NCBI RefSeq assembly: GCF_001681715.1 | Contig: NZ_LNWY01000021.1 | Coordinates: forward strand, 1 to 64,000 | Length of the DNA stretch: 64,000 nucleotides | DNA from: Tritonibacter mobilis | GTDB taxonomy: Bacteria; Pseudomonadota; Alphaproteobacteria; Rhodobacterales; Rhodobacteraceae | Direction of reading: 5' to 3' | Shown here: piece by piece, positions 17,678-26,780 of the stretch | How positions within the stretch are numbered: the first letter of the stretch is position 1 | Layout of the letters: the number at the start of each line of letters is the position of its first letter | Program-made: the position numbers and the translations under genes | The notes under the pieces: generated by a model | What the model was told of the DNA's origin: nothing | Seen by the model: only the letters and a program-made list of their open reading frames with translations | Database searches by the model: none

Positions 17678-17757
17678 GACCGCCTTGGTGGTCCCGATGA
17701 TCCGGGAGCAGGCCTTGCGGCAGGCTCACCAGGATTGGAACATTTGACGGGGCGGTC
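17678..17757 (+). ncRNA. Candidate structured RNA (three-way-junction-like) in the rpsE leader
   Basis: Nested pairing found by eye: GACCGC (17678-17683) with GCGGTC (17752-17757), then CTTGGTG (17684-17690) with CACCAGG (17727-17733). Inside are two small hairpins, TCCCG/CGGGA (17692-17707) and GCC-TTGC-GGC flanked by AGC/GCT. The whole lies 33 bases before rpsE. It could be a ribosomal-protein binding leader; no known class was matched. Confidence 0.4.
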
Positions 17758-17790
17758 TGACTTCCTCGTCACATCATGAAGGAATGCCAA

Positions 17791-18354
17791 ATGGCAGAAC
17801 GTGAAAACCGCCGCGGCAACCGCCGCGATCGTGAAGAGACACCGGAGTTTGCAGATCGTCTGGTCGCGATCAACCGCGTGTCTAAAACCGTTAAGGGTGG
17901 TAAGCGCTTCGGCTTCGCCGCGCTCGTCGTCGTAGGTGACCAAAAAGGTCGCGTCGGCTTCGGCAAAGGTAAAGCCAAAGAGGTGCCCGAGGCGATCCGC
18001 AAGGCAACCGAGCAAGCCAAGCGCCAGATGATCCGCGTGCCGCTGAAAGAGGGTCGTACCCTGCACCACGACATGTACGGTCGCCACGGCGCCGGCAAAG
18101 TGGTCATGCGCACCGCTCCGGAAGGTACTGGTATCATCGCCGGTGGTCCGATGCGTGCCGTGTTTGAAATGCTGGGCATCAAGGACGTGGTTTCCAAGTC
18201 CGTTGGCTCTCAGAACCCTTACAACATGATCCGCGCCACCATCGACGGCCTGAAAAAAGAGCAGAGCCCGCGCTCTGTTGCTCAGCGTCGTGGCAAAAAG
18301 GTTGCTGACATCCTGCCCAAGCGGGACGAAGCACCTGCGGAAGCAGAAGCGTAA
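17791..18354 (+). CDS. rpsE: 30S ribosomal protein S5
   Basis: 187 residues from the ATG at 17791, which has AAGGA 6 bases upstream; an ATG 15 bases earlier is in frame but lacks a site. The double-stranded RNA-binding motif [20 protein letters not shown] and the signature [20 protein letters not shown] are present. S5 works in translational fidelity and at the mRNA entry channel. A C-terminal acidic/Ala tail is present. Confidence 0.98.
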   Translation: MAERENRRGNRRDREETPEFADRLVAINRVSKTVKGGKRFGFAALVVVGDQKGRVGFGKGKAKEVPEAIRKATEQAKRQMIRVPLKEGRTLHHDMYGRHGAGKVVMRTAPEGTGIIAGGPMRAVFEMLGIKDVVSKSVGSQNPYNMIRATIDGLKKEQSPRSVAQRRGKKVADILPKRDEAPAEAEA

Positions 18355-18366
18355 GGAGACTGATCC

Positions 18367-18555
18367 ATGGCTAAAACCATCGTCGTGAAACAGATCGGTT
18401 CCCCGATCCGTCGCCCCGCCGAACAGCGCGCAACCCTGATCGGCCTGGGCCTGAACAAGATGCACAAAACCCGCGAACTGGAAGATACCCCTTCCGTACG
18501 CGGCATGATCAACAAGATCCCGCATCTGGTGGAAATCGTCGAAGAGCGCGGCTAA
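18367..18555 (+). CDS. rpmD: 50S ribosomal protein L30
   Basis: 62 residues, the short bacterial L30: [18 protein letters not shown], then [18 protein letters not shown]. It is 12 bases after rpsE with AAGGAG at its start. A terminator follows, and rplO does not come next as it does in the standard spc operon. Confidence 0.97.
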   Translation: MAKTIVVKQIGSPIRRPAEQRATLIGLGLNKMHKTRELEDTPSVRGMINKIPHLVEIVEERG

Positions 18556-18580
18556 GCCTCTTTGTCGACATGCACTAAAG

Positions 18581-18609
18581 ACGCCCTCGGAGAGATCCGG
18601 GGGCGTTTT
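18581..18609 (+). terminator. Intrinsic terminator after rpmD
   Basis: The stem ACGCCCTCGG / CCGGGGGCGT (one T-G pair), an AGAGAT loop and a run of four Ts. It marks the third break in the ribosomal superoperon. Confidence 0.88.
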
Positions 18610-18649
18610 CCTGTTGATAAGCGCGATGCGCCGGTGGGCGTGCGCCATC

Positions 18650-19390
18650 CTACGTGTGGTGCTTTGGCTTGGTGCCCGCAACACTGGTAGCGCAGCCAAA
18701 GAAGTGTTTCTTCATCTCGACCGAAAGACCATTTGCTCGCAATGCATCCGCAAAATATGTGCAGTCGCCAAAATTCTGCGTGTAGGCGCCGATCATGCTG
18801 AAATCATTCGCGCCGCGCAGGAAGTACCGCTCAATCAAAGGGAGCATCCTGTCGAGATAGAACCGATAGAAGGGCCGCAGCATCCATCCTTTGGGGTCGG
18901 AGGCCTCAATCAGGGAAAAGCTGCCGCCGGGTTTCAGGATGCGTGCGATCTGTCTTGCCAACTCGCTTTGTTGATCGGTGTTGAAGGTCTTCAGCCCAAA
19001 GGTCGAGACAAGTAAATCTGCATGGTTTGCGGGCAGATCGCTTTGCAGCGCGTTGGCTTCGATATGTGTGATCTTATCGGAATAGCTGCGATGCAACCGC
19101 TCAACGGCCTCAAGATGCATGCGATGCGAAATATCCAACGCGGTGATGGTCGCAACCTCGGGTATCCGGCGCAGCACGTAGGGCCAGACCTCGCCGGTTC
19201 CAGCCATCAAGTCGACCACAACAGGGTGCGGTCCAGCACGACGCGGCAGGCGCGCGACGCATTGATGTCGCCAGATCGCGACAAACCCAAACGAACTCAC
19301 GGCGCTCCAGCTGCGGTAGCTTGAGGAACATCGATCAAAAAGGTCGGCGACAAATTCAGGGTCGTAAATGTCTTTGGCGGGTTCGGTCAT
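18650..19390 (-). CDS. Class I SAM-dependent methyltransferase (UbiE-like)
   Basis: 246 residues from ATG 19390, which has GAAGG upstream; a longer in-frame start is less likely. The SAM-binding motif I is VVDLMAGTGEVWPYV, motif II is TALDISHRM, and ADLLVSTFGLKTF with RILKPGGSFSLIEAS corresponds to motifs IV-V of UbiE/COQ5-type enzymes. Those methylate quinones, but this protein is divergent and the acceptor is unknown. It lies convergent to rpmD. Confidence 0.82.
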   Translation of the reverse strand: MTEPAKDIYDPEFVADLFDRCSSSYRSWSAVSSFGFVAIWRHQCVARLPRRAGPHPVVVDLMAGTGEVWPYVLRRIPEVATITALDISHRMHLEAVERLHRSYSDKITHIEANALQSDLPANHADLLVSTFGLKTFNTDQQSELARQIARILKPGGSFSLIEASDPKGWMLRPFYRFYLDRMLPLIERYFLRGANDFSMIGAYTQNFGDCTYFADALRANGLSVEMKKHFFGCATSVAGTKPKHHT

Positions 19391-19650
19391 GGCACCTTCG
19401 CAAGAGGTTGGTGTGCAAGGGAAAGAGAGAAAATCGGGTCTTTCGTTCACTCTCACGAAAGGGAGGGGGAATGTCAGGTGGGAAAATGCGGGTTAATAGA
19501 TCGTCTATGCACCTGCAGCATAGCGGGTGTTCCGAACTGTCAGTTGTTAGCGCCAACACCCTGCCTTATCTTCGCAAGTGTCAAAGGAATTGAACAGAGA
19601 CAACAAGAGCCGCGGAAACCCGTCCCGGCTAGAGATAAGGACCAAAACAC

Positions 19651-19866
19651 ATGGCACATGTACTGAACACAAACATCGCGTCTTCTTCCCTTTTTGCCCG
19701 CCTGCGTGGCGTGGCAGAGAATGCCCGCACCTCCTGGGCGCTCTACAAGGAATATAAGCGCACCTATGACGAGCTCGACGCGCTCACCGACCGTGATCTG
19801 GCAGACATCGGCATCCGCCGCTGCGATATCGCTGATCTGGCGCGCACCCACGTTTACGGCGCGTGA
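19651..19866 (+). CDS. DUF1127 family small basic protein
   Basis: 71 residues. The C-terminal half, YKRTYDELDALTDRDLADIG followed by IRRCDIADLARTHVYG, is the DUF1127 (YjiS-like) domain. Small proteins with this arginine-rich domain have been linked in alphaproteobacteria to RNA and phosphate/stress metabolism; the exact role here is not known. The 260-base upstream gap should hold its promoter. A terminator follows 70 bases after the stop, so it is monocistronic. Confidence 0.9.
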   Translation: MAHVLNTNIASSSLFARLRGVAENARTSWALYKEYKRTYDELDALTDRDLADIGIRRCDIADLARTHVYGA

Positions 19867-19935
19867 ACGCTCGATCTCTGAGATAAGGCGGTCGCCATCC
19901 GATCCTCCTCCCTTAGGATGAGCAGCCCCATAAAA

Positions 19936-19962
19936 GCGCCTCCACATCGTGGGGGCGTTTTT
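19936..19962 (+). terminator. Intrinsic terminator after the DUF1127 gene
   Basis: The stem GCGCCTCCAC / GTGGGGGCGT has ten pairs with two G-T, a 3-base loop and a five-T run. Confidence 0.82.
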
Positions 19963-20316
19963 GTTGCGCAAGGGGCGCGCGGTCCGGTAGGGGGATCTTT
20001 GCGTAGATAGGGCATTGTGTTCGGCGAGTTGCGCAACTCGCAGGCCGGTCGTGGCAGGCTGGCCAATCTGGAGCAGGACCCCCGGAGTGACGTCTGGGGG
20101 TGCAAGGTCAGATATCTGTTCTTCTTGGAGGGTGACGCCTCCGATCCACTTCCAAACTGGCGGCGCCGCCCTTTATCACTTTCAGCGCCCTCATCAGAAA
20201 GACAGCGGAAGAGACGCCGTAAAATACACCCCAATGGCGCATGACAGCGCCTGTGGGATTTACAACCGTGGCCGGGATGCGGCACGGTCCACTCAGTCTA
20301 TCTGAGAGGAATGGCC
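19963..20316. other. Intergenic region between the DUF1127 terminator and a lipoprotein gene
   Basis: About 350 bases without a supported gene. A GTG-started ORF (20017-20244) exists but shows no recognisable protein or convincing start. The notable feature is a perfect 16-base palindrome, CGAGTTGCGCAACTCG (20025-20040). Confidence 0.5.
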
Positions 20317-21009
20317 ATGTTTCGCGCCCGGCGCAGCCTGATTGCCCTGATTTGTCTGACTTTGGCCGCAGGCTGTATGAGCGATGACATCAGCGGCTCT
20401 AATCAGATCGGGGATTCACCGGAGGGGCGCGCGGCGTTGATGAGCGCGATTGAACCCGGACGCACCACTATTTCAGAGGTGATTGCTCTCTACGGGAAGC
20501 CCGTGGCCAAAAACCCGCAGGGTGGGCGGAACATGCAGGCGAATTTCTCCAGCTATTCTGGCGCGTCGGGGTATAGTGCGGTGCAGTATAATGCCGATAC
20601 CGGCGTGATCTACCGCGTAGAAAACTACCGTTTCGATGCGGCGGCGCAGCGATATGTGCTGGAGGCGCGCAAGGACAGCTCTGGCGCGGGGCGCTCCGCC
20701 ACGCCCAATACGCCTCCTGTGGCGCAGGCCAAGGCGCAAGTGATCGTCAGGAATGCCACTCCTTTTGCGCTGACATCGGTCAGCATCAGCCCCTGTGGCA
20801 AGCGCACCCCAGATGCCATGGCCCCCAAAGAGACCATCGACCCGGGTCAGACGCGTGCGTTTGCGGTGCAGCCCGGGTGCTATGACTATCACACCTGGGG
20901 CTATGAGTTGGGGCGTCTTCTGGGCGAGGTCTCGGTGACGGGCGGGACAGTCAATGTAAGGTCCGGTGCCAAAGAGACGGTCACCATCACCAGCGCGTTG
21001 AAGAAATAG
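20317..21009 (+). CDS. Putative outer-membrane lipoprotein
   Basis: 230 residues from ATG 20317; the ATG 6 bases upstream abuts the AGAGGA site and is too close. A signal peptide with lipobox LAAGC makes Cys20 the lipidation site. The first mature half contains EPGRTTISEVIALYGKPVAK, reminiscent of BamE/SmpA-type repeats, then a Ser/Pro-rich linker and a beta-rich second half. No firm family. It lies in the rpmD-rplO gap on the operon strand but has its own leader. Confidence 0.65.
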   Translation: MFRARRSLIALICLTLAAGCMSDDISGSNQIGDSPEGRAALMSAIEPGRTTISEVIALYGKPVAKNPQGGRNMQANFSSYSGASGYSAVQYNADTGVIYRVENYRFDAAAQRYVLEARKDSSGAGRSATPNTPPVAQAKAQVIVRNATPFALTSVSISPCGKRTPDAMAPKETIDPGQTRAFAVQPGCYDYHTWGYELGRLLGEVSVTGGTVNVRSGAKETVTITSALKK

Positions 21010-21066
21010 CCCCGCGATATCGCGCGCTGCCTTGGGGCATCAGGCGGGCATCGGGTGAGGCCGCTC

Positions 21067-21095
21067 TTGATCCCGCACCGCATCCCGTCTATACG
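21067..21095 (+). promoter_or_regulatory. Candidate promoter for rplO-secY-adk
   Basis: TTGATC, exactly 17 bases, TATACG, about 100 bases ahead of rplO. This is where a restart promoter is needed after the rpmD terminator. Confidence 0.5.
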
Positions 21096-21194
21096 CCCCC
21101 GGTGGCCTTTTGTGCTGCAAGAATCAAAACCAAGAAATGCCGTGTCTGACCCTGATCGCTTCATGGGGTCACTTCCGGCTGTAGGAGAAGCGAT

Positions 21195-21665
21195 ATGAAA
21201 CTCAATGAACTGCGCGACAACCCAGGTGCAGCCCCAAAACGGACCCGCGTTGGCCGTGGTCCGGGTTCCGGCAAAGGTAAAATGGGTGGCCGCGGTATCA
21301 AAGGTCAGAAGTCCCGTTCCGGTGTAGCGATCAACGGCTACGAGGGTGGCCAAATGCCGCTCTACCAGCGTCTGCCTAAGCGTGGCTTCAACAAGCCCAA
21401 CGCCAAGAAATACGCTGTTGTGAACCTCGGCCTGATCCAGAAATTCATCGACGCAGGCAAGCTCGACGCAGCTTCTGTGACCGAAGACAGCCTGGTTGCA
21501 TCCGGTCTGGTTCGTCGCAAGCTCGACGGCATCCGCGTGCTGGCCAAAGGTGAATTCACCGCAAAAGCGACCATCGCTGTGACCGGTGCCTCCAAAGCTG
21601 CCGTTGAGGCAGTCTCCAAGGCAGGCGGCGCCCTGACCGTGGCATCTGAGGCCGCAGCTGAGTAA
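21195..21665 (+). CDS. rplO: 50S ribosomal protein L15
   Basis: 156 residues, beginning [20 protein letters not shown], with the Gly-rich signature [20 protein letters not shown] and later [18 protein letters not shown]15 is an assembly protein of the large subunit. It resumes the spc order 2.6 kb after rpmD and precedes secY, with a hairpin between. Confidence 0.98.
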   Translation: MKLNELRDNPGAAPKRTRVGRGPGSGKGKMGGRGIKGQKSRSGVAINGYEGGQMPLYQRLPKRGFNKPNAKKYAVVNLGLIQKFIDAGKLDAASVTEDSLVASGLVRRKLDGIRVLAKGEFTAKATIAVTGASKAAVEAVSKAGGALTVASEAAAE

Positions 21666-21716
21666 CGGCTTGTGAGCGGCGCGTAAGCCGCTTACATAAG
21701 TCATCAGTTTTCCCAT

Positions 21717-21755
21717 ACGCCGTCCGAGCCGGAAAACGGTTCCGGGCGGCGTTTT
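21717..21755 (+). terminator. Hairpin plus short T-run between rplO and secY
   Basis: The stem ACGCCGTCCG / CGGGCGGCGT with an inner CCG/CGG is followed by TTTTC. Its place inside the operon suggests a partial terminator that lowers secY and adk relative to rplO. Confidence 0.55.
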
Positions 21756-21775
21756 CGCAAGAAGAGACTCCTTTT

Positions 21776-23140
21776 ATGGTATCAGCAGCAGAACAAATGG
21801 CGGCGAACACCAGCTGGGCAGCGCTCGGCAAGGCCACGGATCTGCGCAACCGCATCCTGTTTACGATCGGACTTTTGATTGTCTATCGTTTGGGCACTTG
21901 GATTCCCGTTCCGGGAATCGACGCCGATGCATTGCGCCAGTTCATGGACACCGCCGGGCAGGGCATTGGCGGTATGGTGTCGATGTTTACCGGTGGTGCA
22001 TTGGGCCGCATGGGTATTTTTGCCCTGGGCATTATGCCCTACATCTCGGCCTCCATTATCGTGCAGTTGCTGACCTCCATGGTGCCCGCGCTCGAACAGC
22101 TCAAGAAAGAGGGCGAGCAGGGTCGCAAGAAGATCAACCAATACACCCGCTACGGCACCGTGGTGCTGGCAACCGCACAGGCTTATGGCCTTGCGGCTTC
22201 GCTGGAAGCGGGGGATATGGCTTTTGATCCGGGTCTTTATTTCCGCCTGTCGTGCATGATCACGCTGGTGGGCGGGACCATGTTCCTGATGTGGTTGGGT
22301 GAGCAGATCACCAACCGCGGCATCGGCAACGGTATCTCGCTGATTATCTTCGTGGGCATCATTGCGGAAATCCCGGCCGCGATTGCACAGTTCTTTGCCT
22401 CTGGCCGGTCTGGTGCGATCTCTCCGGCGGTGATCATCGCGGTCATCGTGATGGTGGTTGCAGTGATCATGTTCGTGGTCTTCATGGAGCGTGCGCTGCG
22501 CAAGATCCACATTCAGTACCCGCGCCGCCAAGTCGGCATGAAGGTCTATGATGGTGGCTCCTCGCATCTGCCCGTGAAGGTCAACCCGGCAGGCGTGATC
22601 CCGGCGATCTTTGCCTCCTCGCTGCTGTTGCTGCCGACCACGATCTCCACCTTTAGCCAGGGTTCCGCATCAAGCCCGGTGATGAGCTGGCTCTTGGCGA
22701 ACTTTGGCCCCGGCCAACCGCTCTATCTGCTGTTCTTTACAGGGATGATCGTGTTCTTCGCGTATTTCTACACCTTCAACGTCTCGTTCAAGCCGGATGA
22801 AGTTGCGCAGAACCTGAAGAACCAGAACGGCTTTGTGCCCGGCATTCGTCCCGGCAAGAAGACTGCGGAATACATCGAATATGTGGTGAACCGCATCCTT
22901 GTGCTCGGGTCAGCCTATCTCGCACTGGTGTGTTTGCTGCCGGAGATTTTGCGCAACAATTTCGCCATTCCGGTTTACTTTGGCGGTACCTCGGTTCTGA
23001 TTGTGGTCTCTGTGACCATGGATACGATCCAACAGGTACAGAGCCATCTTCTCGCGCACCAATACGAAGGCCTCATTGAGAAGAGCCAACTGCGCGGTCG
23101 TAACAAGAAACGCACCAAACGGGGACCGTCTCGCCGATGA
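21776..23140 (+). CDS. secY: Protein translocase subunit SecY
   Basis: 454 residues, full length, with ten predicted membrane segments. Recognisable motifs are [19 protein letters not shown] at the first segment, [20 protein letters not shown] (core [14 protein letters not shown]), [16 protein letters not shown] and the conserved cytoplasmic loop region [17 protein letters not shown]. SecY forms the channel of the Sec translocon with SecE/SecG. Its stop overlaps the adk start (ATGA), as is common in alphaproteobacteria. Confidence 0.98.
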   Translation: MVSAAEQMAANTSWAALGKATDLRNRILFTIGLLIVYRLGTWIPVPGIDADALRQFMDTAGQGIGGMVSMFTGGALGRMGIFALGIMPYISASIIVQLLTSMVPALEQLKKEGEQGRKKINQYTRYGTVVLATAQAYGLAASLEAGDMAFDPGLYFRLSCMITLVGGTMFLMWLGEQITNRGIGNGISLIIFVGIIAEIPAAIAQFFASGRSGAISPAVIIAVIVMVVAVIMFVVFMERALRKIHIQYPRRQVGMKVYDGGSSHLPVKVNPAGVIPAIFASSLLLLPTTISTFSQGSASSPVMSWLLANFGPGQPLYLLFFTGMIVFFAYFYTFNVSFKPDEVAQNLKNQNGFVPGIRPGKKTAEYIEYVVNRILVLGSAYLALVCLLPEILRNNFAIPVYFGGTSVLIVVSVTMDTIQQVQSHLLAHQYEGLIEKSQLRGRNKKRTKRGPSRR

Positions 23141-23718
23141 CCAATATCATTCTCTTGGGCCCGCCGGGCGCAGGCAAAGGAACACAGGCCAGCCATTTGG
23201 TTGAAAGCCGCAACATGACTCAGCTCTCCACCGGTGACATGCTGCGCGCTGCGCAGTCCTCCGGCTCCGAGATGGGCAAGAAAGTTGCCGCGATCATGGC
23301 CGAGGGCAAACTTGTCACCGACCAGATCGTGATCGGTCTGATCCGTGAACGCCTGCAGGAGGGTTCAGAGGGTGGTTTCATCTTCGACGGCTTCCCGCGC
23401 ACTCTGGCGCAAGCGGATGCGCTTGAGAAACTTCTGGCGGAAATGGATCTGAAGCTCGATGCAGTGATCGAGATGCAGGTCGATGACGAGGTGCTGGTAA
23501 AGCGCATCGTCAACCGTGCCGAAGAGGCGCGCGCTGCGGGCAAAGAAGCGCGTGCGGACGACAACGAGGAATCCGTACGGATTCGCCTGATGGAATACTA
23601 CAAAAAGACCTCGCCGTTGATTGGCTACTACTGGGCCAAGGGCAACCTGCAGCGCCTCGACGGTATGGCCTCCATTGATGAGGTGCAAAAATCCATCGCG
23701 TGGATCTTGGGCGAGTAA
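23137..23718 (+). CDS. adk: Adenylate kinase (short, LID-reduced form)
   Basis: 193 residues. The P-loop is [14 protein letters not shown] (residues 7-20), the AMP-binding motif is [10 protein letters not shown] and the conserved [15 protein letters not shown] follows. The LID region is short (about 20 residues, without zinc cysteines), so this is the small alphaproteobacterial form. It interconverts ATP plus AMP and two ADP. It is coupled to secY by a 4-base overlap and ends at a terminator. Confidence 0.97.
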   Translation: MTNIILLGPPGAGKGTQASHLVESRNMTQLSTGDMLRAAQSSGSEMGKKVAAIMAEGKLVTDQIVIGLIRERLQEGSEGGFIFDGFPRTLAQADALEKLLAEMDLKLDAVIEMQVDDEVLVKRIVNRAEEARAAGKEARADDNEESVRIRLMEYYKKTSPLIGYYWAKGNLQRLDGMASIDEVQKSIAWILGE

Positions 23719-23745
23719 GCCTGATTCTCATCGCAGAATTTCTCG

Positions 23746-23774
23746 ACAGGCTGCCCATGGGCGGCCTGTTTTTC
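23746..23774 (+). terminator. Intrinsic terminator after adk
   Basis: The stem ACAGGCTGCCC / GGGCGGCCTGT pairs almost to its tip and is followed by six Ts. Confidence 0.88.
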
Positions 23775-23905
23775 TTTTGGGGCAGGGGGCGCAAGGCAGG
23801 GGCGATATGCTCTCAAATTGGGCATTGCTGACTCTGCCGAGATGGTCGATACTTGCGTGACGCAACAGGAGTTACAGCCCACGCCGTTTCCTTCCGGTTT
23901 GAGGG

Positions 23906-23934
23906 TTGACCCATCCGCCAAATCCACATACGAA
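23906..23934 (+). promoter_or_regulatory. Candidate promoter of the rpsM-rpsK-rpoA-rplQ operon
   Basis: TTGACC, 17 bases, TACGAA. It gives a leader of about 150 bases, a plausible length for autoregulation of the alpha operon. Confidence 0.45.
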
Positions 23935-24048
23935 CCCACATCCCTGCTGGGAATCATTCCAGGCGGGCAATTTGCGTTGTCCACCTGATTACCTCGAGAC
24001 ATGCGAGACCCTTTGGCACACGCCAATTGGTCGAGTGTTGTGAAAAAA

Positions 24049-24068
24049 GGTTCTGGAGCTACGGAACC
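24049..24068 (+). promoter_or_regulatory. Hairpin in the rpsM leader
   Basis: GGTTCTG / CGGAACC, 7 pairs with a 6-base loop, 23 bases before the GTG start of rpsM. It could be part of a translational control element; in E. coli S4 binds this leader, but here this is inference. Confidence 0.35.
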
Positions 24069-24091
24069 GCAACCAAAAAGGAAAGTGACAC

Positions 24092-24460
24092 GTGGCACGT
24101 ATTGCCGGCGTTAACATCCCGACTGCCAAACGGGTCCCGATCGCCCTGACCTATATCACGGGTATCGGTCCTGCATCCGCCAAAGCCATCTGCGAGGCCG
24201 TGAACATCGACGTAACCCGTCGTGTGAACGAACTCTCCGACGCAGAAGTTCTGGCGATTCGCGAACATATCGACGCAACCTTCACCGTTGAAGGTGACCT
24301 GCGTCGTGAAGTGCAGATGAACATCAAGCGCCTGATGGACCTGGGCTGCTACCGTGGCCTGCGCCACCGTCGCAACCTGCCGGTTCGCGGTCAGCGTACC
24401 CACACCAACGCTCGTACTCGCAAAGGCCCCGCAAAGGCCATTGCTGGTAAGAAGAAGTAA
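24092..24460 (+). CDS. rpsM: 30S ribosomal protein S13
   Basis: 122 residues starting at GTG 24092 (VAL-codon start translated [14 protein letters not shown]), with AAAAAGGAAA upstream; no ATG fits. The C-terminal signature [20 protein letters not shown] is present. S13 bridges the head of the small subunit to the large subunit. It is the first gene of the alpha operon, followed by rpsK after 16 bases. The GTG start suggests moderated initiation at the head of the operon. Confidence 0.98.
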   Translation: MARIAGVNIPTAKRVPIALTYITGIGPASAKAICEAVNIDVTRRVNELSDAEVLAIREHIDATFTVEGDLRREVQMNIKRLMDLGCYRGLRHRRNLPVRGQRTHTNARTRKGPAKAIAGKKK

Positions 24461-24476
24461 GGGAGGGTCCTGACAG

Positions 24477-24866
24477 ATGGCACGTGATAAAACCCGCACG
24501 AAGCGTAAAGAGCGTAAGAACATCGCAACGGGCGTTGCCCATGTGAACTCTTCGTTCAACAACACCAAGATCCTGATCTCTGACGTTCAGGGCAACGCGA
24601 TCTCCTGGTCCTCCGCTGGCACCATGGGCTTCAAGGGCTCTCGTAAGTCCACGCCCTATGCTGCGCAGATGGCTGCAGAAGACGCGGGCCGCAAGGCTCA
24701 GGATCACGGCGTAAAGACCCTTGAGGTCGAGGTTCAAGGCCCCGGTTCGGGTCGTGAATCCGCCCTGCGCGCGCTGGCCGCAATCGGCTTCAACATCACC
24801 AACATTCGTGATGTGACCCCGATCGCCCACAACGGCTGCCGCCCGCCGAAGCGCCGCCGCGTCTAA
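24477..24866 (+). CDS. rpsK: 30S ribosomal protein S11
   Basis: 129 residues with [38 protein letters not shown] and the closing [16 protein letters not shown], the canonical S11 ending. S11 lines the platform near the E site. rpoA follows after 113 bases; rpsD is absent from this position, as usual in alphaproteobacteria. Confidence 0.98.
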   Translation: MARDKTRTKRKERKNIATGVAHVNSSFNNTKILISDVQGNAISWSSAGTMGFKGSRKSTPYAAQMAAEDAGRKAQDHGVKTLEVEVQGPGSGRESALRALAAIGFNITNIRDVTPIAHNGCRPPKRRRV

Positions 24867-24979
24867 GCGACAGCAAAGAATACTGGGGCCTTGCCATGTG
24901 CAGGGCCTCAGTTCGTCATTAGAAACCTCGGGCGTCTGATCCTTTGGACATGGGGTTCAGACAGGAATGGAGGGAACGC

Positions 24980-25996
24980 ATGATCCATAAGAATTGGGCA
25001 GAATTGATCAAGCCCACGCAGCTTGAGGTGAAACCGGGCAATGATCCGGCACGTCAGGCAACGCTCGTTGCGGAACCGCTGGAGCGTGGCTTTGGTCTGA
25101 CGCTCGGCAACGCACTGCGCCGCATCCTGATGAGCTCGCTGCAAGGCGCGGCCATCACATCCGTTCAGATCGACAACGTGCTGCACGAGTTTTCCTCCGT
25201 GGCCGGTGTTCGTGAAGACGTCACAGACATCATCCTGAACCTCAAGCAGGTTTCCCTGCGCATGGAAGTCGAAGGGCCCAAGCGCCTGTCGATCAATGCC
25301 AAAGGTCCGGCCGTCGTCACCGCAGGCGACATTGCCGAAACCGCTGGCATCGAGGTTCTGAACCGCGAGCACGTCATCTGCCACCTCGACGATGGTGCGG
25401 ATCTGTTCATGGAACTGACCGTCAACACCGGCAAAGGCTATGTCTCTGCCGACAAGAACAAGCCCGAGGACGCTCCGATTGGTCTGATCCCGATCGACGC
25501 AATCTACTCCCCGGTCAAGAAGGTCTCCTACGACGTTCAGCCCACCCGTGAGGGCCAGGTGCTAGACTATGACAAGCTGACCCTCAAAGTTGACACCGAC
25601 GGCTCCATCACGCCCGAGGACGCGCTGGCTTTTGCAGCCCGCATCCTGCAGGACCAGCTGTCGATCTTCGTGAACTTCGACGAGCCGGAATCCGCAGGCC
25701 GTCAGGACGAGGACGATGGTCTCGAGTTCAACCCGCTTCTCCTGAAGAAAGTGGACGAGCTGGAACTGTCCGTGCGTTCGGCAAACTGCCTGAAGAACGA
25801 CAACATCGTCTATATCGGCGATCTGATCCAGAAAACCGAAGCCGAGATGCTCCGCACCCCGAACTTCGGCCGCAAGTCCTTGAACGAGATCAAGGAAGTG
25901 CTGTCTGGCATGGGTCTGCACCTCGGTATGGACGTCGAGGACTGGCCGCCGGACAATATCGAAGAGCTGGCCAAGAAATTCGAAGACAGCTTCTAA
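24980..25996 (+). CDS. rpoA: DNA-directed RNA polymerase subunit alpha
   Basis: 338 residues from ATG 24980 ([17 protein letters not shown]), which has a GGAGGGA site; an in-frame ATG 36 bases upstream adds no conserved sequence. The N-terminal dimerisation domain shows [20 protein letters not shown]. After an acidic linker, the C-terminal DNA-binding domain reads [17 protein letters not shown] and [19 protein letters not shown]. It scaffolds RNA polymerase and contacts UP elements and activators. Confidence 0.98.
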   Translation: MIHKNWAELIKPTQLEVKPGNDPARQATLVAEPLERGFGLTLGNALRRILMSSLQGAAITSVQIDNVLHEFSSVAGVREDVTDIILNLKQVSLRMEVEGPKRLSINAKGPAVVTAGDIAETAGIEVLNREHVICHLDDGADLFMELTVNTGKGYVSADKNKPEDAPIGLIPIDAIYSPVKKVSYDVQPTREGQVLDYDKLTLKVDTDGSITPEDALAFAARILQDQLSIFVNFDEPESAGRQDEDDGLEFNPLLLKKVDELELSVRSANCLKNDNIVYIGDLIQKTEAEMLRTPNFGRKSLNEIKEVLSGMGLHLGMDVEDWPPDNIEELAKKFEDSF

Positions 25997-26012
25997 GCTG
26001 GACTTTCGATCT

Positions 26013-26034
26013 GAGGGGGGCTAAGGCCCCCTTC
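26013..26034 (+). promoter_or_regulatory. Hairpin between rpoA and rplQ
   Basis: GAGGGGGGC / GCCCCCTTC with a TAAG loop begins 16 bases after the rpoA stop. It is followed by AAAATT, not Ts, so it is more likely a stability or processing element than a terminator. Confidence 0.4.
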
Positions 26035-26142
26035 AAAATTCCCGGACCTGCCGGGGAAAATCTGGGCCTTCCGCCCCAAGGTGAGCAGCCGACACGCATC
26101 AGCTGCCTGACAAAGCAAAACGCAAGTTAAAGGATATAGAAA

Positions 26143-26568
26143 ATGCGTCACGCACGTGGTTATCGCCGCCTGAACCGTACTCACGAGCACCGTAAGGCCC
26201 TGTTCTCCAACATGGCTGGCTCGCTGATCGAACACGAACAGATCAAGACCACCCTTCCCAAAGCAAAAGAACTACGTCCGATCATCGAAAAGATGATCAC
26301 GCTGGCAAAGCGCGGCGACCTGCACGCCCGTCGTCAGGCCGCTTCCAAGCTGAAAGAGGACAAGGACGTCGCGAAACTGTTCGAAGTCCTGGGCCCGCGC
26401 TACAAGGATCGTCAGGGCGGTTACGTCCGCATCCTGAAGGCCGGTTTCCGTTATGGTGACATGGCGCCTATGGCGATCATCGAATTCGTAGACCGCGACG
26501 TTTCCGCAAAAGGCGCAGCCGATAAGGCCCGTCTGGCAGAAATCGAAGCCGTCGAAGACGAAGAATAA
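26143..26568 (+). CDS. rplQ: 50S ribosomal protein L17
   Basis: 141 residues, beginning [20 protein letters not shown], with the L17 signature [19 protein letters not shown] and [20 protein letters not shown]. It lies near the tunnel exit. It is the last gene of the superoperon; a terminator follows 30 bases later. Confidence 0.97.
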   Translation: MRHARGYRRLNRTHEHRKALFSNMAGSLIEHEQIKTTLPKAKELRPIIEKMITLAKRGDLHARRQAASKLKEDKDVAKLFEVLGPRYKDRQGGYVRILKAGFRYGDMAPMAIIEFVDRDVSAKGAADKARLAEIEAVEDEE

Positions 26569-26598
26569 GATCTCGCGGTCATCTGACCGTCTGCCTTT

Positions 26599-26629
26599 CC
26601 CCCGCTCTGGCAACAGGGCGGGGGTTTTT
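26599..26629 (+). terminator. Intrinsic terminator after rplQ
   Basis: The stem CCCCCGCTCTG / CAGGGCGGGGG (11 pairs, one T-G), a GCAA tetraloop and a run of five Ts close the ribosomal region. Confidence 0.92.
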
Positions 26630-26780
26630 GTTTGAATGATGACGATGTCTCGTCCGACCGTTAGGCCAGACAATCCCCGATTTTCCCCTCGGGAGATGTT
26701 TGTATTGTCATCGCGGGTCTTGGCCGTTGCCGAGCAAAGAGATTTTGTTCTTATTGTTCAATACGGGTTTGAGGTGATTA

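Larger units (their letters stand above)
23719..24091. other. Intergenic region between adk and rpsM
   Basis: 373 bases. They contain the adk terminator (23746-23774), a candidate promoter TTGACC-17-TACGAA (23906-23934) and a leader hairpin (24049-24068) close to rpsM. No gene is seen. Confidence 0.6.

Noticed and set aside
20017-20244. GTG-started 75-codon ORF after the DUF1127 gene
   Set aside because: No Shine-Dalgarno sequence, very basic low-complexity end and no recognisable family.
23131-23718. Truncation of adenylate kinase because of the short LID
   Set aside because: The frame is intact and short-LID adenylate kinases are normal in alphaproteobacteria.
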